The notes under the pieces: model-generated
Databases searched by the model: none
Told to the model about the DNA's origin: nothing
The model's input: the letters and a program-made list of their open reading frames with translations, nothing else
DNA from: CAISDA01 sp050258555
Lineage (GTDB): Bacteria; Bacteroidota; Ignavibacteria; UBA10030; UBA8401
Assembly (NCBI GenBank): GCA_050258555.1
Contig: JBLMZA010000166.1
Coordinates: forward strand, 1 to 6,482
DNA: 6,482 nt
Reading direction: 5' to 3'
Position numbers and translations under genes: made by a program
Shown here: piece after piece, positions 1 to 6,477 of the stretch
Layout of the letters: each line of letters opens with the position of its first letter
How positions within the stretch are numbered: the first letter of the stretch is position 1

Positions 1-2
1 AA

Positions 3-1154
3 GCCTCGCGCTTCACGATGGTATTGAAGCATCCGGGCGCATTGCGCACGATGATCACGCATGCGACGCGCGTCGGAATCGGAGAAGCGTACATTTACGA
101 CGAGTTCGACATCGAAGGCGACATTGCGCATGCATTCCGCATGGCAAACTACCTGACCACGCTCGAGCTCGGACTGGCCGAGAAAATGCGCATGGCCGCA
201 CTGCTTCGCAGGCTGCCTTCGCATGCGCCCGTGCGCCAGGGACGCGCTCCGGCCGAACTCCGCGGCGCGATCCATTCCAAGGAGCGCGACCGCCAGGCCG
301 TGCGCTACCACTACGACGTCTCGAACGATTTTTTCCCGCTCTGGCTCGACCCGTGGATGCAATATTCCTGCGCGTATTTTCAGTCGCAAGAGGATACGCT
401 GGAAACGGCACAGGAACGGAAGCTTGACTATCTCTGCCGAAAGCTCGATCTTCATCCGGGAGAGCGCGTGCTCGATCTCGGCTGCGGCTGGGGAGGATTT
501 CTGATCTATGCCGCGCGGAACTACGGCGTCGTATCCAGAGGCATCACGCTCAGTCAGATGCAGGCCGACTATGCCAACCGATGGATCGAGCGCGAAGGGC
601 TCCAAGAGAAGGCGCACGTTGATGTGCTCGATTACCGCGATCTCGAGGAGATCGAATCCTTCGACAAGATCGTGAGCGTCGGCATGTTCGAGCATGTGGG
701 CGCGCACATGATGCCCGAATACTTCACGCGCGTCCACCGGCTGCTCAAACGGGGCGGACGCTTTTTGAATCACGGCATTGCCAGCGGCTTCAATGCGGTC
801 GTCATGGACGGGGATTCATTCAGCGACAAGTACATCTTTCCGGACAGCGAACTGCTCCCGATCAGCAGCACGGTGAAGGCCGCCGAAACGACGGGCTTCG
901 AAGTGCGGGATCTCGAATCGCTGCGCGAGCATTACGCGCTCACGCTCGCACACTGGCTCTCACGGCTTGAAGCGCACCACGACGAGGCCGTGCACGCTTC
1001 CGATGAATCAGTCTATCGCACCTGGAGGCTCAACCACGCCGGAGCCGCAATCGGCTTTCAGACCGGACGCACATCGGTCTATCAGATGCTCTGCGTGAAG
1101 CCGCTCAACGGACAAAGCATGATGCCGCTCACGCGGCACAACTGGTACGCATGA
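3..1154 (+). CDS. cfa: Cyclopropane-fatty-acyl-phospholipid synthase family SAM-dependent methyltransferase, 5'-partial
   Basis: Enzymes of this family move a methylene group from S-adenosylmethionine to the double bond of unsaturated acyl chains in membrane phospholipids, at the inner face of the cytoplasmic membrane. Counting from the ATG at 18, a family N-terminal segment (GEAYIYDEFDIEGDI, 22-36) precedes the methyltransferase domain. Visible there are YHYDVSNDFF (97-106), YSCAYF with the conserved Cys118, the SAM-binding loop LDLGCGWGG (152-160), GMFEHVG with Glu225, LNHGI with His252 and Ile254, and Tyr306. These correspond to the bicarbonate-binding and catalytic residues described for E. 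coli Cfa (Cys139, Glu239, His266, Ile268, Tyr317). The frame is open back to position 3, and relatives have more residues before HPGALR, so the ATG at 18 is probably an internal Met and some tens of residues lie before the window. The family is certain. The exact product (cyclopropane synthase or another lipid C-methyltransferase) is not settled by sequence. Confidence 0.9.
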   Translation, partial: ASRFTMVLKHPGALRTMITHATRVGIGEAYIYDEFDIEGDIAHAFRMANYLTTLELGLAEKMRMAALLRRLPSHAPVRQGRAPAELRGAIHSKERDRQAVRYHYDVSNDFFPLWLDPWMQYSCAYFQSQEDTLETAQERKLDYLCRKLDLHPGERVLDLGCGWGGFLIYAARNYGVVSRGITLSQMQADYANRWIEREGLQEKAHVDVLDYRDLEEIESFDKIVSVGMFEHVGAHMMPEYFTRVHRLLKRGGRFLNHGIASGFNAVVMDGDSFSDKYIFPDSELLPISSTVKAAETTGFEVRDLESLREHYALTLAHWLSRLEAHHDEAVHASDESVYRTWRLNHAGAAIGFQTGRTSVYQMLCVKPLNGQSMMPLTRHNWYA

Positions 1155-1187
1155 AGCGTCGGTTCTTCAACCATTTTTTTTATGAAC

Positions 1188-1193
1188 GGAGGA
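1188..1193 (+). promoter_or_regulatory. Shine-Dalgarno site of the aldo/keto reductase
   Basis: GGAGGA ends four bases before the ATG at 1198. An ATG at 1194 is in another frame and only touches the site, so 1198 is the credible start. Confidence 0.8.
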
Positions 1194-1197
1194 ATGG

Positions 1198-2187
1198 ATG
1201 AAACAGCGTCAGTTGGGTACTCAGGGACTCACCGTCTCCGAGCTCGGACTCGGCTGCATGGGCATGTCCGAGTTCTACGGATCACGTGACGACGACGAAT
1301 CGATCCGCACGATCCATGCGGCGCTCGATGAGGGCGTCACGCTGCTCGACACGTCCGATATGTACGGCCCTCATCACAACGAGGAGCTCGTGGGCCGCGC
1401 GATCAAAGACCGCCGGGCCGATGTCGTGCTCGCCACGAAGTTCGGCATCATGCGCTCGGCGGACAATCCGAACGTGCGCGGCGTCAGCGGCAGGCCCGAG
1501 TACGTGAAGCAGGCCTGCGAAGCCTCGCTCAAACGCCTCGGCATCGATGTGATCGATCTGTATTACCAGCACCGTGTCGATCCCTCGGTGCCGATCGAAG
1601 AAACCGTGGGCGCGATGCGCGATCTGGTCAAGGAGGGCAAGGTGCGTTTCCTCGGCATGTCGGAAGCCGCGCCCTCGACGATCCGCCGCGCGCATGCGGA
1701 ATATCCCATTTCCGCGCTGCAGACCGAATACTCGCTCTGGACGCGCGATCCCGAAGACGAGATCCTTCCGTTATTGCGCGAGCTCGGCATCGGCTTTGTG
1801 GCCTACAGTCCCCTGGGCCGCGGTTTCCTGACCGGCAAGATCACGAAGATCGAGGATCTGGACGAAAATGATTTCCGGAGGCATTCGCCGCGCTTCCAGG
1901 GAGAAAATTTCACAAAGAATCTCACGCTCGTCTCGCACATCCAGGCACAGGCCAAAGAAAAGCGCTGCACGCCCGCTCAATTGGCCTTGGCATGGCTTCT
2001 GGCCCAAGGCGAGGATGTCGTGCCCATTCCGGGCACGAAGTCGCGCACCAGACTCAAGGAAAATCTCGGCGCAGTCGATATCGGCCTCTCGCCCGAGGAG
2101 CTCAGCGAGATCGATCGCATCTCTCCCCGCGGCATCGCTGCCGGAGAGCGCTACGCCGAAGCCGGCATGAAGACGGTCAATCTGTGA
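1198..2187 (+). CDS. Aldo/keto reductase, AKR13/YakC-like
   Basis: This is a cytoplasmic NADPH-dependent oxidoreductase that reduces aldehydes or ketones to alcohols; the physiological substrate cannot be read from the sequence. It is a full-length (beta/alpha)8-barrel of 329 residues. The N-terminal hairpin MKQRQLGTQGLTVSELGLGCMGMS leads into the catalytic tetrad: Asp51 (LLDTSDMYG), Tyr56, Lys81 (LATKFG) and His125 (YYQHRVD). The cofactor-phosphate segment IPGTKSRTRLKEN (277-289) is the usual NADP-binding signature near the C-terminus. The GLGCMGMSEFYG and RGVSGRPEYV segments resemble bacterial reductases of the AKR13 group rather than AKR5 enzymes. It begins 43 bases after the methyltransferase stop with no strong terminator between, so co-transcription is plausible. 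GC is high (37 of 60 bases in 1321-1380), like its + strand neighbours. The family is firm; the subgroup is by recognition only. Confidence 0.93.
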   Translation: MKQRQLGTQGLTVSELGLGCMGMSEFYGSRDDDESIRTIHAALDEGVTLLDTSDMYGPHHNEELVGRAIKDRRADVVLATKFGIMRSADNPNVRGVSGRPEYVKQACEASLKRLGIDVIDLYYQHRVDPSVPIEETVGAMRDLVKEGKVRFLGMSEAAPSTIRRAHAEYPISALQTEYSLWTRDPEDEILPLLRELGIGFVAYSPLGRGFLTGKITKIEDLDENDFRRHSPRFQGENFTKNLTLVSHIQAQAKEKRCTPAQLALAWLLAQGEDVVPIPGTKSRTRLKENLGAVDIGLSPEELSEIDRISPRGIAAGERYAEAGMKTVNL

Positions 2188-2216
2188 AGAAAAAAAATTC
2201 CCTGTCCAGTTTCCGG

Positions 2217-2246
2217 TTGCCGCAGAAGGCTTCCCCTTTCTATATT
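2217..2246 (+). promoter_or_regulatory. Candidate sigma70-type promoter for ada
   Basis: TATATT at 2241-2246 matches the -10 consensus at five of six positions. TTGCCG at 2217-2222 matches the -35 at four of six, with an 18-base spacer. It lies in the AT-richer gap between the reductase and ada, and would give a leader of roughly 30 bases. If the organism has the Bacteroidota-type promoter (-7 TAnnTTTG, -33 TTTG), this call would not hold. Confidence 0.45.
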
Positions 2247-2262
2247 AGTGTAACGTATCACT
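2247..2262 (+). promoter_or_regulatory. Imperfect palindrome, candidate operator in the ada leader
   Basis: AGTGTAACGTATCACT reads as AGTG-nn-ACGT-nn-CACT. Twelve of its sixteen bases are symmetric about the central ACGT. It begins directly after the candidate -10 hexamer, where a bound dimer would block transcription initiation. The regulator is unknown, and chance cannot be excluded for a 16-base imperfect palindrome. Confidence 0.3.
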
Positions 2263-2272
2263 CAGCATGAAA

Positions 2273-2276
2273 GAGG
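2273..2276 (+). promoter_or_regulatory. Shine-Dalgarno site of ada
   Basis: GAGG within AAGAGGAAAG lies seven bases before the ATG at 2284. A second in-frame ATG at 2290 would be thirteen bases away, so 2284 is preferred. Confidence 0.7.
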
Positions 2277-2283
2277 AAAGCTT

Positions 2284-3348
2284 ATGCACATGACCGATGA
2301 GATCATGTACCGCGCGCTTGTCGAACGCGACGCATCTTATGAGGGCGTGTTTTTTGCCGCGATTAAAACGACGGGCATCTTCTGCCGGCCCACCTGCGGC
2401 GCGCGCAAACCGAAACGGGAAAATGTCGAATTCTTCGCCACGCCGAAAGAGGCGATCCTGCACGGCTACCGTCCCTGCCGTCTCTGCTCGCCCTTGCAGA
2501 AGCCGGGCGAAACGCCGGAAGCGATCCAAGCCCTGCTCGATGAGCTCCAGGCCTCTCCCCTTCTGCGCTTCAACGACGAAGCCCTGAGAGCGCGCGGGAT
2601 CGATCCCGCGACACTCCGGCGCTGGTTCAAGAAACATCACGGCGTCACATTCCACGCCTATCAGCGCATGCTGCGCATCAATGACGCGTATAAAAAAATC
2701 AAGGGCGGATCGAGCGTCACCGATGCCGCGTTCGATTCCGGCTACGAGTCGATGAGCGGCTTTGCCGAGCGCTACAAACGCGCGCTCGGCGTGCCGCCTT
2801 CGGCAAGCACGAACGCGCGCGTCATTACGATGATGCGTCTGGAAACCCCGCTCGGACCGATGATCGCCTGTTCGGCCGATGAGGGCATCTGCCTGCTCGA
2901 ATTCACCGACCGGCGCATGATCGAGACGCAGTTATCGATCATCACGAAGCGCTTCAAGGCGAGCGTGATACAGGGCGCAACGCCCGTGCTCGAAGCGCTC
3001 AAGCGCGAGCTCGCGGAATATTTTGAAGGAGCGAGGAAGGAATTTTCCGTGCCCATTGCGGCGCCCGGCACAGAGTTTCAGAAGCGCGTCTGGGCGGAAC
3101 TTGCGCGCATCCCCTATGCCGCGACGCGCTCCTACCGCGAGCAGGCCCGTGCGCTCGGCATGCCCGATGCCGTCCGGGCCGTTGCCAACGCCAACGGCAT
3201 GAACCGCATCGCCATCATCATTCCGTGCCACCGCGTGATCGGCTCCGACGGACAATTGACCGGTTACGGCGGAGGACTCTGGCGCAAGAAATGGCTGCTC
3301 GATCACGAGCTGCGCCACGCCGTCAAAGCCGACGCCCGCACGGCATAA
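2284..3348 (+). CDS. ada: Bifunctional Ada: methylphosphotriester/O6-methylguanine-DNA methyltransferase and AraC-type regulator
   Basis: Ada repairs alkylated DNA by suicidal methyl transfer to its own cysteines and, once methylated on the N-terminal domain, activates the adaptive response. At 354 residues it has the same length as E. coli Ada. The Ada zinc domain (about 5-70) has four cysteines, Cys34 and Cys38 (GIFCRPTCGARKP) and Cys65 and Cys68 (YRPCRLC); Cys34 corresponds to the phosphotriester methyl acceptor Cys38 of E. coli. An AraC-type helix-turn-helix follows (about 105-170, LRRWFKKHHGVTFHAYQRML then VTDAAFDSGYESMSGFAERY). The O6-methylguanine transferase domain (about 180-345) carries the arginine finger Arg298 and the active-site IIIPCHRVIG with Cys315. 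All residues needed for both repair activities are present. I saw no canonical E. coli Ada box (AAAGCGCA) upstream. The gene has its own promoter region, and no alkA or other repair gene lies beside it in the window. Confidence 0.96.
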   Translation: MHMTDEIMYRALVERDASYEGVFFAAIKTTGIFCRPTCGARKPKRENVEFFATPKEAILHGYRPCRLCSPLQKPGETPEAIQALLDELQASPLLRFNDEALRARGIDPATLRRWFKKHHGVTFHAYQRMLRINDAYKKIKGGSSVTDAAFDSGYESMSGFAERYKRALGVPPSASTNARVITMMRLETPLGPMIACSADEGICLLEFTDRRMIETQLSIITKRFKASVIQGATPVLEALKRELAEYFEGARKEFSVPIAAPGTEFQKRVWAELARIPYAATRSYREQARALGMPDAVRAVANANGMNRIAIIIPCHRVIGSDGQLTGYGGGLWRKKWLLDHELRHAVKADARTA

Positions 3349-3385
3349 CCAAACGCACAATACTTCAATTATGTTGCTGAATGGG

Positions 3386-3427
3386 AAAAAAGACCCCCTC
3401 TGGCAGAACTTTCATTGCCAGAGGGGG
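3386..3427 (-). terminator. Intrinsic terminator of the - strand sorting-domain gene
   Basis: A perfect 12-bp stem pairs 3394-3405 with 3416-3427 around a ten-base loop (3406-3415). Read on the - strand, the stem is followed by TC and then six Ts (complement of the A run 3386-3391). It starts about 31 bases after the stop codon at 3459-3461. On the + strand no T tract follows the stem, so it is not a standard terminator for ada. Confidence 0.88.
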
Positions 3428-3458
3428 GTGTAATGATTTATCAATACTGCAGAATAAC

Positions 3459-5121
3459 TTACTTCATCAACAAAATTTTCGAAACCACAACGTTCTTTCC
3501 CGCCTCAAGCCGGCAGAAATACATGCCCGAACCCAGCGAATTGCCATTGAATGTCACTGAATGCCTTCCTGCCTCTTTTCGTTCATTCACAAGCTGCGCC
3601 ACTTCTCGCCCAACGACGTCATAGACACTCAGGCGAACCATACCTGCTTCAGGCAGCGAGAAGGAAATCGTCGTTGATGGGTTGAAGGGATTGGGATTGC
3701 TCGATAAGCTAAAATCTCTTGTTGAAGTTGTTGCACTAATCGTTTTTTCCATCGACGCTTCGTTCTTTCCGCCAGTCAATTCAAACAACGCAATATTTTT
3801 CATTGTCGTTGTGGCGTAATCTTTCACAATATTTTTGAATTGCCCATTGGCAGATTCCACATCATTCAAATAGTATTTATAGACAAGGCCTTTTTCATAC
3901 AGCATCTCCGCGCGCAGCTGACTATCATCCGAAGCCGCAGCATACACCTGATCCGCTGTCTTGATCGCTTCTGGAAACTTCTTGTTGTCAACATTGCGCC
4001 AGAGATAATAGCGTTGAAGGTGCGGAGCAAGGGATTTATTGCTTGCTTTATCTAATTGCCCGCCTACAAAATCATAAAATTCATCTTTTTGTTCTGCTTC
4101 GCTGTACAAATGACGCAGCTTCACAATTGCATTTTTCATCGTCTTTTTGTCGCCCGTGCTCATTAACTCGGCTTTATAACCGTTGATCAATCCCGAAACA
4201 ACATCTGTATACAGTGTGCGATCATACGAGCCTCGCTGCCTTGAGTATAAACTATTGCGCATGTACTCCACATATTTTTTATCATTGATGTTGACTTCTT
4301 CTTTCGGAGATTCCTCAACGGCTTTTGCCGCAGTCTTCGCTAAATTGCAGACATCCGTCCGGCCGTTCACCTCCACATTCCCCAAAATGCTTTGGGCTAT
4401 TGGATGACTGTACGTATTTTCGCTTGCCAAGGCATACGCGCCGCCCGTTGCATAAATATCGATTCCATTCCCGCAAAATGTGTTATCGGGACCAACATAA
4501 TATGAAGCGGAATTTGAAAGCATAATGGCAATATCGAAACCTTCATCATAATTGCGCTTGATGGATGAGTCATAAATTTGACCTGTTCCGCCATTACTTT
4601 CATATCCCCATGCCTGCCCTCCACCCCGGCCCGTTAAAAATCCAATGCTGGAGGTCGTGCCGTAATAATCGTACAGAAGTCGACTGCTGTTATTCACAGT
4701 AATTGTTGAATGGTATATATGGGTTATTGTGCTGGCATTAATCGACGCAGGATAATTCATCGTCAAATCTTGCAGTGTTACATAGCTTGAATTGACAATA
4801 GAAACTGTGTTGTTCAATATCGTACCGGTGGAACCTTGGAGAGTCACATTGTTTTTACTGGTAAATGTCAACGGTTCATTGTATGTCTTTGAGGCAAATA
4901 GCTGTACGACTTGGTTTGGACAAGCCGAATTAATGGCTAATTGAGCACTGGGGAAGCATCCGATTAAGTTAGTTCCATCCAAAAGATTGGCAGCTATGCC
5001 GCTCGCACCGGGTTCGATAATAATTTTTCCATTTCCTTGAAAAAGAATATACCCATTCATCTGAAGCACTGAAGTTGAGCTAAAGCACAGTGTCACTCCT
5101 GTTGGTACCACCGTTTCGGTA
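3459..5121 (-). CDS. Beta-helix surface protein with type IX secretion sorting domain, 5'-truncated remnant (likely pseudogene)
   Basis: This is a predicted secreted or cell-surface protein that has lost its beginning. Numbering from the GTG codon at 5109-5111, about 1-255 is rich in short beta strands and N/S/T/G turns (NNVTLQGSTGTILNNTVSIV, SYVTLQDLTM), as in right-handed parallel beta-helix proteins. About 256-450 is charged and helical, TPR-like (PEAIKTADQVYAAA, AEMLYEKGLVYKYYL). About 466-550 is a type IX type A sorting domain with NPNPFNPSTTISFSLPEAG, SVYDVVGREV and a GMYFCRLEAG...SKILLMK end; it would be recognised for export across the outer membrane and then removed. There is no signal peptide, no ribosome site and no ATG before residue 18. 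The frame runs without a stop through position 5121 into the insertion-sequence terminus. GC falls to 22 of 60 in 4681-4740 but is 96 of 180 across 3481-3660. No enzymatic motif was recognised. The remaining piece is probably not exported. Confidence 0.82.
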
Positions 5122-5145
5122 GTGTAAATCTTTTTGTGTAATTGG
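5122..5145 (+). repeat. Left terminal inverted repeat of the IS256-family element
   Basis: It begins GTGTAAATC and ends GTGTAATTGG. The inner 13 bases (5133-5145) and the outer seven (5122-5128) match the reverse complement of the right end exactly; the three mismatches are at 5129, 5130 and 5132. Confidence 0.92.
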
Positions 5146-5178
5146 TGGCAGAGCCCTTCGGGTCTTGTCGGAGAGGCA

Positions 5179-5184
5179 TAAAAT
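5179..5184 (+). promoter_or_regulatory. Possible -10 element of an internal transposase promoter
   Basis: TAAAAT matches the -10 consensus at five of six positions and would place the RNA start near 5190, downstream of the left repeat. No good -35 is visible (TTCGGG at 5157-5162 is poor). The same bases fall within a small GCAT-AAA-ATGC hairpin (5176-5186). Confidence 0.25.
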
Positions 5185-5189
5185 GCTTA

Positions 5190-5213
5190 CCATTTTACAC
5201 AAAGGAGATTTAC
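5190..5213 (+). repeat. Degenerate internal copy of the IS terminal repeat
   Basis: It lies in the same orientation as the right terminal repeat. TTACACAAAG at 5195-5204 is identical to 6458-6467 in the right end, and AGATTTAC at 5206-5213 is identical to the complement of the left end. It overlaps the transposase Shine-Dalgarno site, so translational need and repeat identity share the same bases. Confidence 0.6.
5201..5207 (+). promoter_or_regulatory. Shine-Dalgarno site setting the TTG start of the transposase
   Basis: AAAGGAG ends nine bases before TTG at 5217. An upstream in-frame TTG at 5142 lies inside the terminal repeat and has no such site, so 5217 is the likely start. Confidence 0.75.
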
Positions 5214-5216
5214 CAG

Positions 5217-6443
5217 TTGGAACTGACCAAAGAACAACTCGAGCAACTGCAAAAGGATCTGGCCAAAGCCAAGACCTTTGAAGACCTGATGGGAGCTGAT
5301 GGCGCCATCAGAAAGATCATGAAGCTGTCGATGGAGCACATGCTGCAATCGGAAATGGACGAGCATGTGGGCTACGAAAAGCACTCCGCCGCGGGCGATA
5401 ACTCGGGCAACAGTCGCAACGGTTCTTCCAAGAAAACCCTGAAAACCAGTCAGGGTGAGATCACGATAGACATTCCTCGGGACCGTAACGGCGAGTTCAA
5501 CCCCGTGGCCGTTGGCAAGCACCAGCGCACGCTCGGTGATCTGGAAGATAAGATCATTTCGATGTATGCCAAGGGCATGACCACACGCGACATCCAGGGA
5601 CACATCGAGGAGATCTACGCGCTGAAATTATCACCGACCTCGATCTCGAATATCACGGATAACATCATCGGCCACATCCGTGAGTGGCAGGCCAGGCCGC
5701 TTGAATCAGTCTACTCGATCGTGTTCTTCGATGCGATTTATTTCAAGGTTCGCGAGGACTCAAAAGTGGTCAATAAAGCCGCCTATACGTGCTTAGCCAT
5801 TGATTTAGAAGGCCACAAGGACATGCTCGGCATTTGGATCGGGCAGGCCGAGAGCTCGAGATTTTGGCTCTCGATTTTTAACGAACTCAAGAACCGCGGC
5901 GTCTCAGATATCCTGATTGCCTGTGTAGATGGCTTGAGAGGCTTTACCGATGCCATCGAGTCGGCCTTCCCGCAGACCGAAGTGCAGCAATGCGTCATTC
6001 ACCAGATCCGCACGTCGCTGAAATACGTCGCCTCGAAAAATCAGAAGGAGTTTTTAGCGGACCTGAAGCCTGTCTATGCCGCTGCAACCGAAGAAGACGC
6101 GCTCATAAAGCTTGATGACCTGGAAGAAAAATGGGGGGCGAAATATCCGATGGTCATCAACTCCTGGCGGGTGAACTGGACAAATCTCTCGACCTATTTT
6201 AAGTATCCACCTGAGATCCGAAAGATCATCTACACGACCAATGCCGTCGAAGCGCTGCACCGCCAGTTCAGGAAAGTCACGAAGTCAAAGTCGCTCTTCC
6301 CGAACGACGAGGCGCTGACGAAGATGCTCTACCTGGCTTACCGCGACATCTCGAAGAAGTGGACGATGGCGGTCCAGAACTGGGCGCTTGTGATCTCGCA
6401 GTTGTCAATCTTTTTCAAAGAACGGTTAACAGAACACCTATAA
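5217..6443 (+). CDS. IS256-family (Mutator-type) DDE transposase
   Basis: This cytoplasmic DNA-binding recombinase cuts and joins the ends of its own insertion sequence. From the TTG start it has 408 residues, normal for IS256-family transposases. The N-terminal part (about 1-140) is a charged, DNA-binding region with KIMKLSMEHMLQSEMDEHVGY (34-54) and ITIDIPRDRNGEF, followed by MYAKGMTTRDI and LSPTSISNITD. The catalytic core shows Asp172 (IVFFDAIYFKVR), Asp238 (LIACVDGLRGF), the family CxxH pair Cys259/His262 (QQCVIHQIR) and Glu345 (YTTNAVEALHRQFRK). All catalytic residues are present and there is no frameshift, so the enzyme is probably active. A start at TTG 5142 would add 25 residues beginning within the terminal repeat, including PFGSCRRGIKC, which do not resemble the family. 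The local leader may limit its translation. GC is intermediate and uneven, from 26 of 60 in 5701-5760 to 36 of 60 in 5461-5520, in keeping with a mobile origin. Confidence 0.95.
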   Translation: MELTKEQLEQLQKDLAKAKTFEDLMGADGAIRKIMKLSMEHMLQSEMDEHVGYEKHSAAGDNSGNSRNGSSKKTLKTSQGEITIDIPRDRNGEFNPVAVGKHQRTLGDLEDKIISMYAKGMTTRDIQGHIEEIYALKLSPTSISNITDNIIGHIREWQARPLESVYSIVFFDAIYFKVREDSKVVNKAAYTCLAIDLEGHKDMLGIWIGQAESSRFWLSIFNELKNRGVSDILIACVDGLRGFTDAIESAFPQTEVQQCVIHQIRTSLKYVASKNQKEFLADLKPVYAAATEEDALIKLDDLEEKWGAKYPMVINSWRVNWTNLSTYFKYPPEIRKIIYTTNAVEALHRQFRKVTKSKSLFPNDEALTKMLYLAYRDISKKWTMAVQNWALVISQLSIFFKERLTEHL

Positions 6444-6453
6444 CAAATCGTCG

Positions 6454-6477
6454 CCAATTACACAAAGATTTTTACAC
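6454..6477 (-). repeat. Right terminal inverted repeat of the IS256-family element
   Basis: It begins CCAATTACACAAAG and ends TTTTTACAC, matching the reverse complement of the left end at 21 of 24 positions. The window ends five bases beyond it, so the outer boundary rests on the left-right comparison alone. Confidence 0.9.

Larger units (their letters stand above)
5122..5213 (+). promoter_or_regulatory. Candidate fold-back leader masking the transposase ribosome site
   Basis: The left terminal repeat can pair with a degenerate inverted copy at 5190-5213. Exact blocks are 5124-5131 with 5206-5213 (8 bp), 5133-5141 with 5195-5203 (9 bp) and TGG 5143-5145 with CCA 5190-5192. The Shine-Dalgarno AAAGGAG (5201-5207) lies inside the paired region. 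Only RNA that starts outside the element would carry both arms. Comparable fold-back protection against read-through transcription is established for IS10; its presence here is inferred. Confidence 0.5.
5122..6477 (+). mobile_element. IS256-family insertion sequence, apparently complete
   Basis: A 1356-base element is bounded by 24-bp terminal inverted repeats that match at 21 positions, and holds a single DDE transposase gene that nearly fills it. Length and organisation fit the IS256 family (Mutator-related). Only 10 bases lie between the transposase stop and the right repeat. No matching target-site duplication is visible: the left flank ends in TTTCGGTA, and the five bases after the right end are ACTCA. 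IS256-family elements normally duplicate 8 or 9 bases. The element is oriented opposite to the gene it abuts. Confidence 0.9.

Noticed and set aside
55..411. Open frame on the - strand opposite the methyltransferase.
   Set aside because: It is an arginine- and alanine-rich shadow of a GC-rich gene with clear family motifs on the + strand. The same applies to the antisense frames over the reductase, ada and the transposase.
1161..1181. Small hairpin GGTT-CTTC-AACC followed by eight Ts between the methyltransferase and the reductase, as a terminator.
   Set aside because: The stem is only four weak base pairs. The T run sits next to the reductase ribosome site, so it is more likely a leader feature or chance.
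1..3348. The methyltransferase, reductase and ada as one undescribed stress operon.
   Set aside because: ada has its own promoter-like region and the genes have no shared pathway; adjacency alone is weak evidence.
3415..3624. Small + strand open frame starting in the terminator hairpin.
   Set aside because: It overlaps the terminator and the conserved sorting domain on the other strand, and shows no domain.
5058..5111. GTG at 5111 or Met18 as the true start of the sorting-domain protein, making it an intact gene.
   Set aside because: No ribosome site precedes either, no signal peptide follows, and the beta-helix pattern already begins before the GTG in the same frame.
5176..5186. GCAT-AAA-ATGC hairpin as a separate regulatory element.
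   Set aside because: A four-pair stem of AT-rich bases is too weak alone; it is at most part of the leader loop.
5142..5216. Extended transposase start at TTG 5142.
   Set aside because: It lies within the terminal repeat, has no ribosome site, and adds residues unlike the family; AAAGGAG points to TTG 5217.
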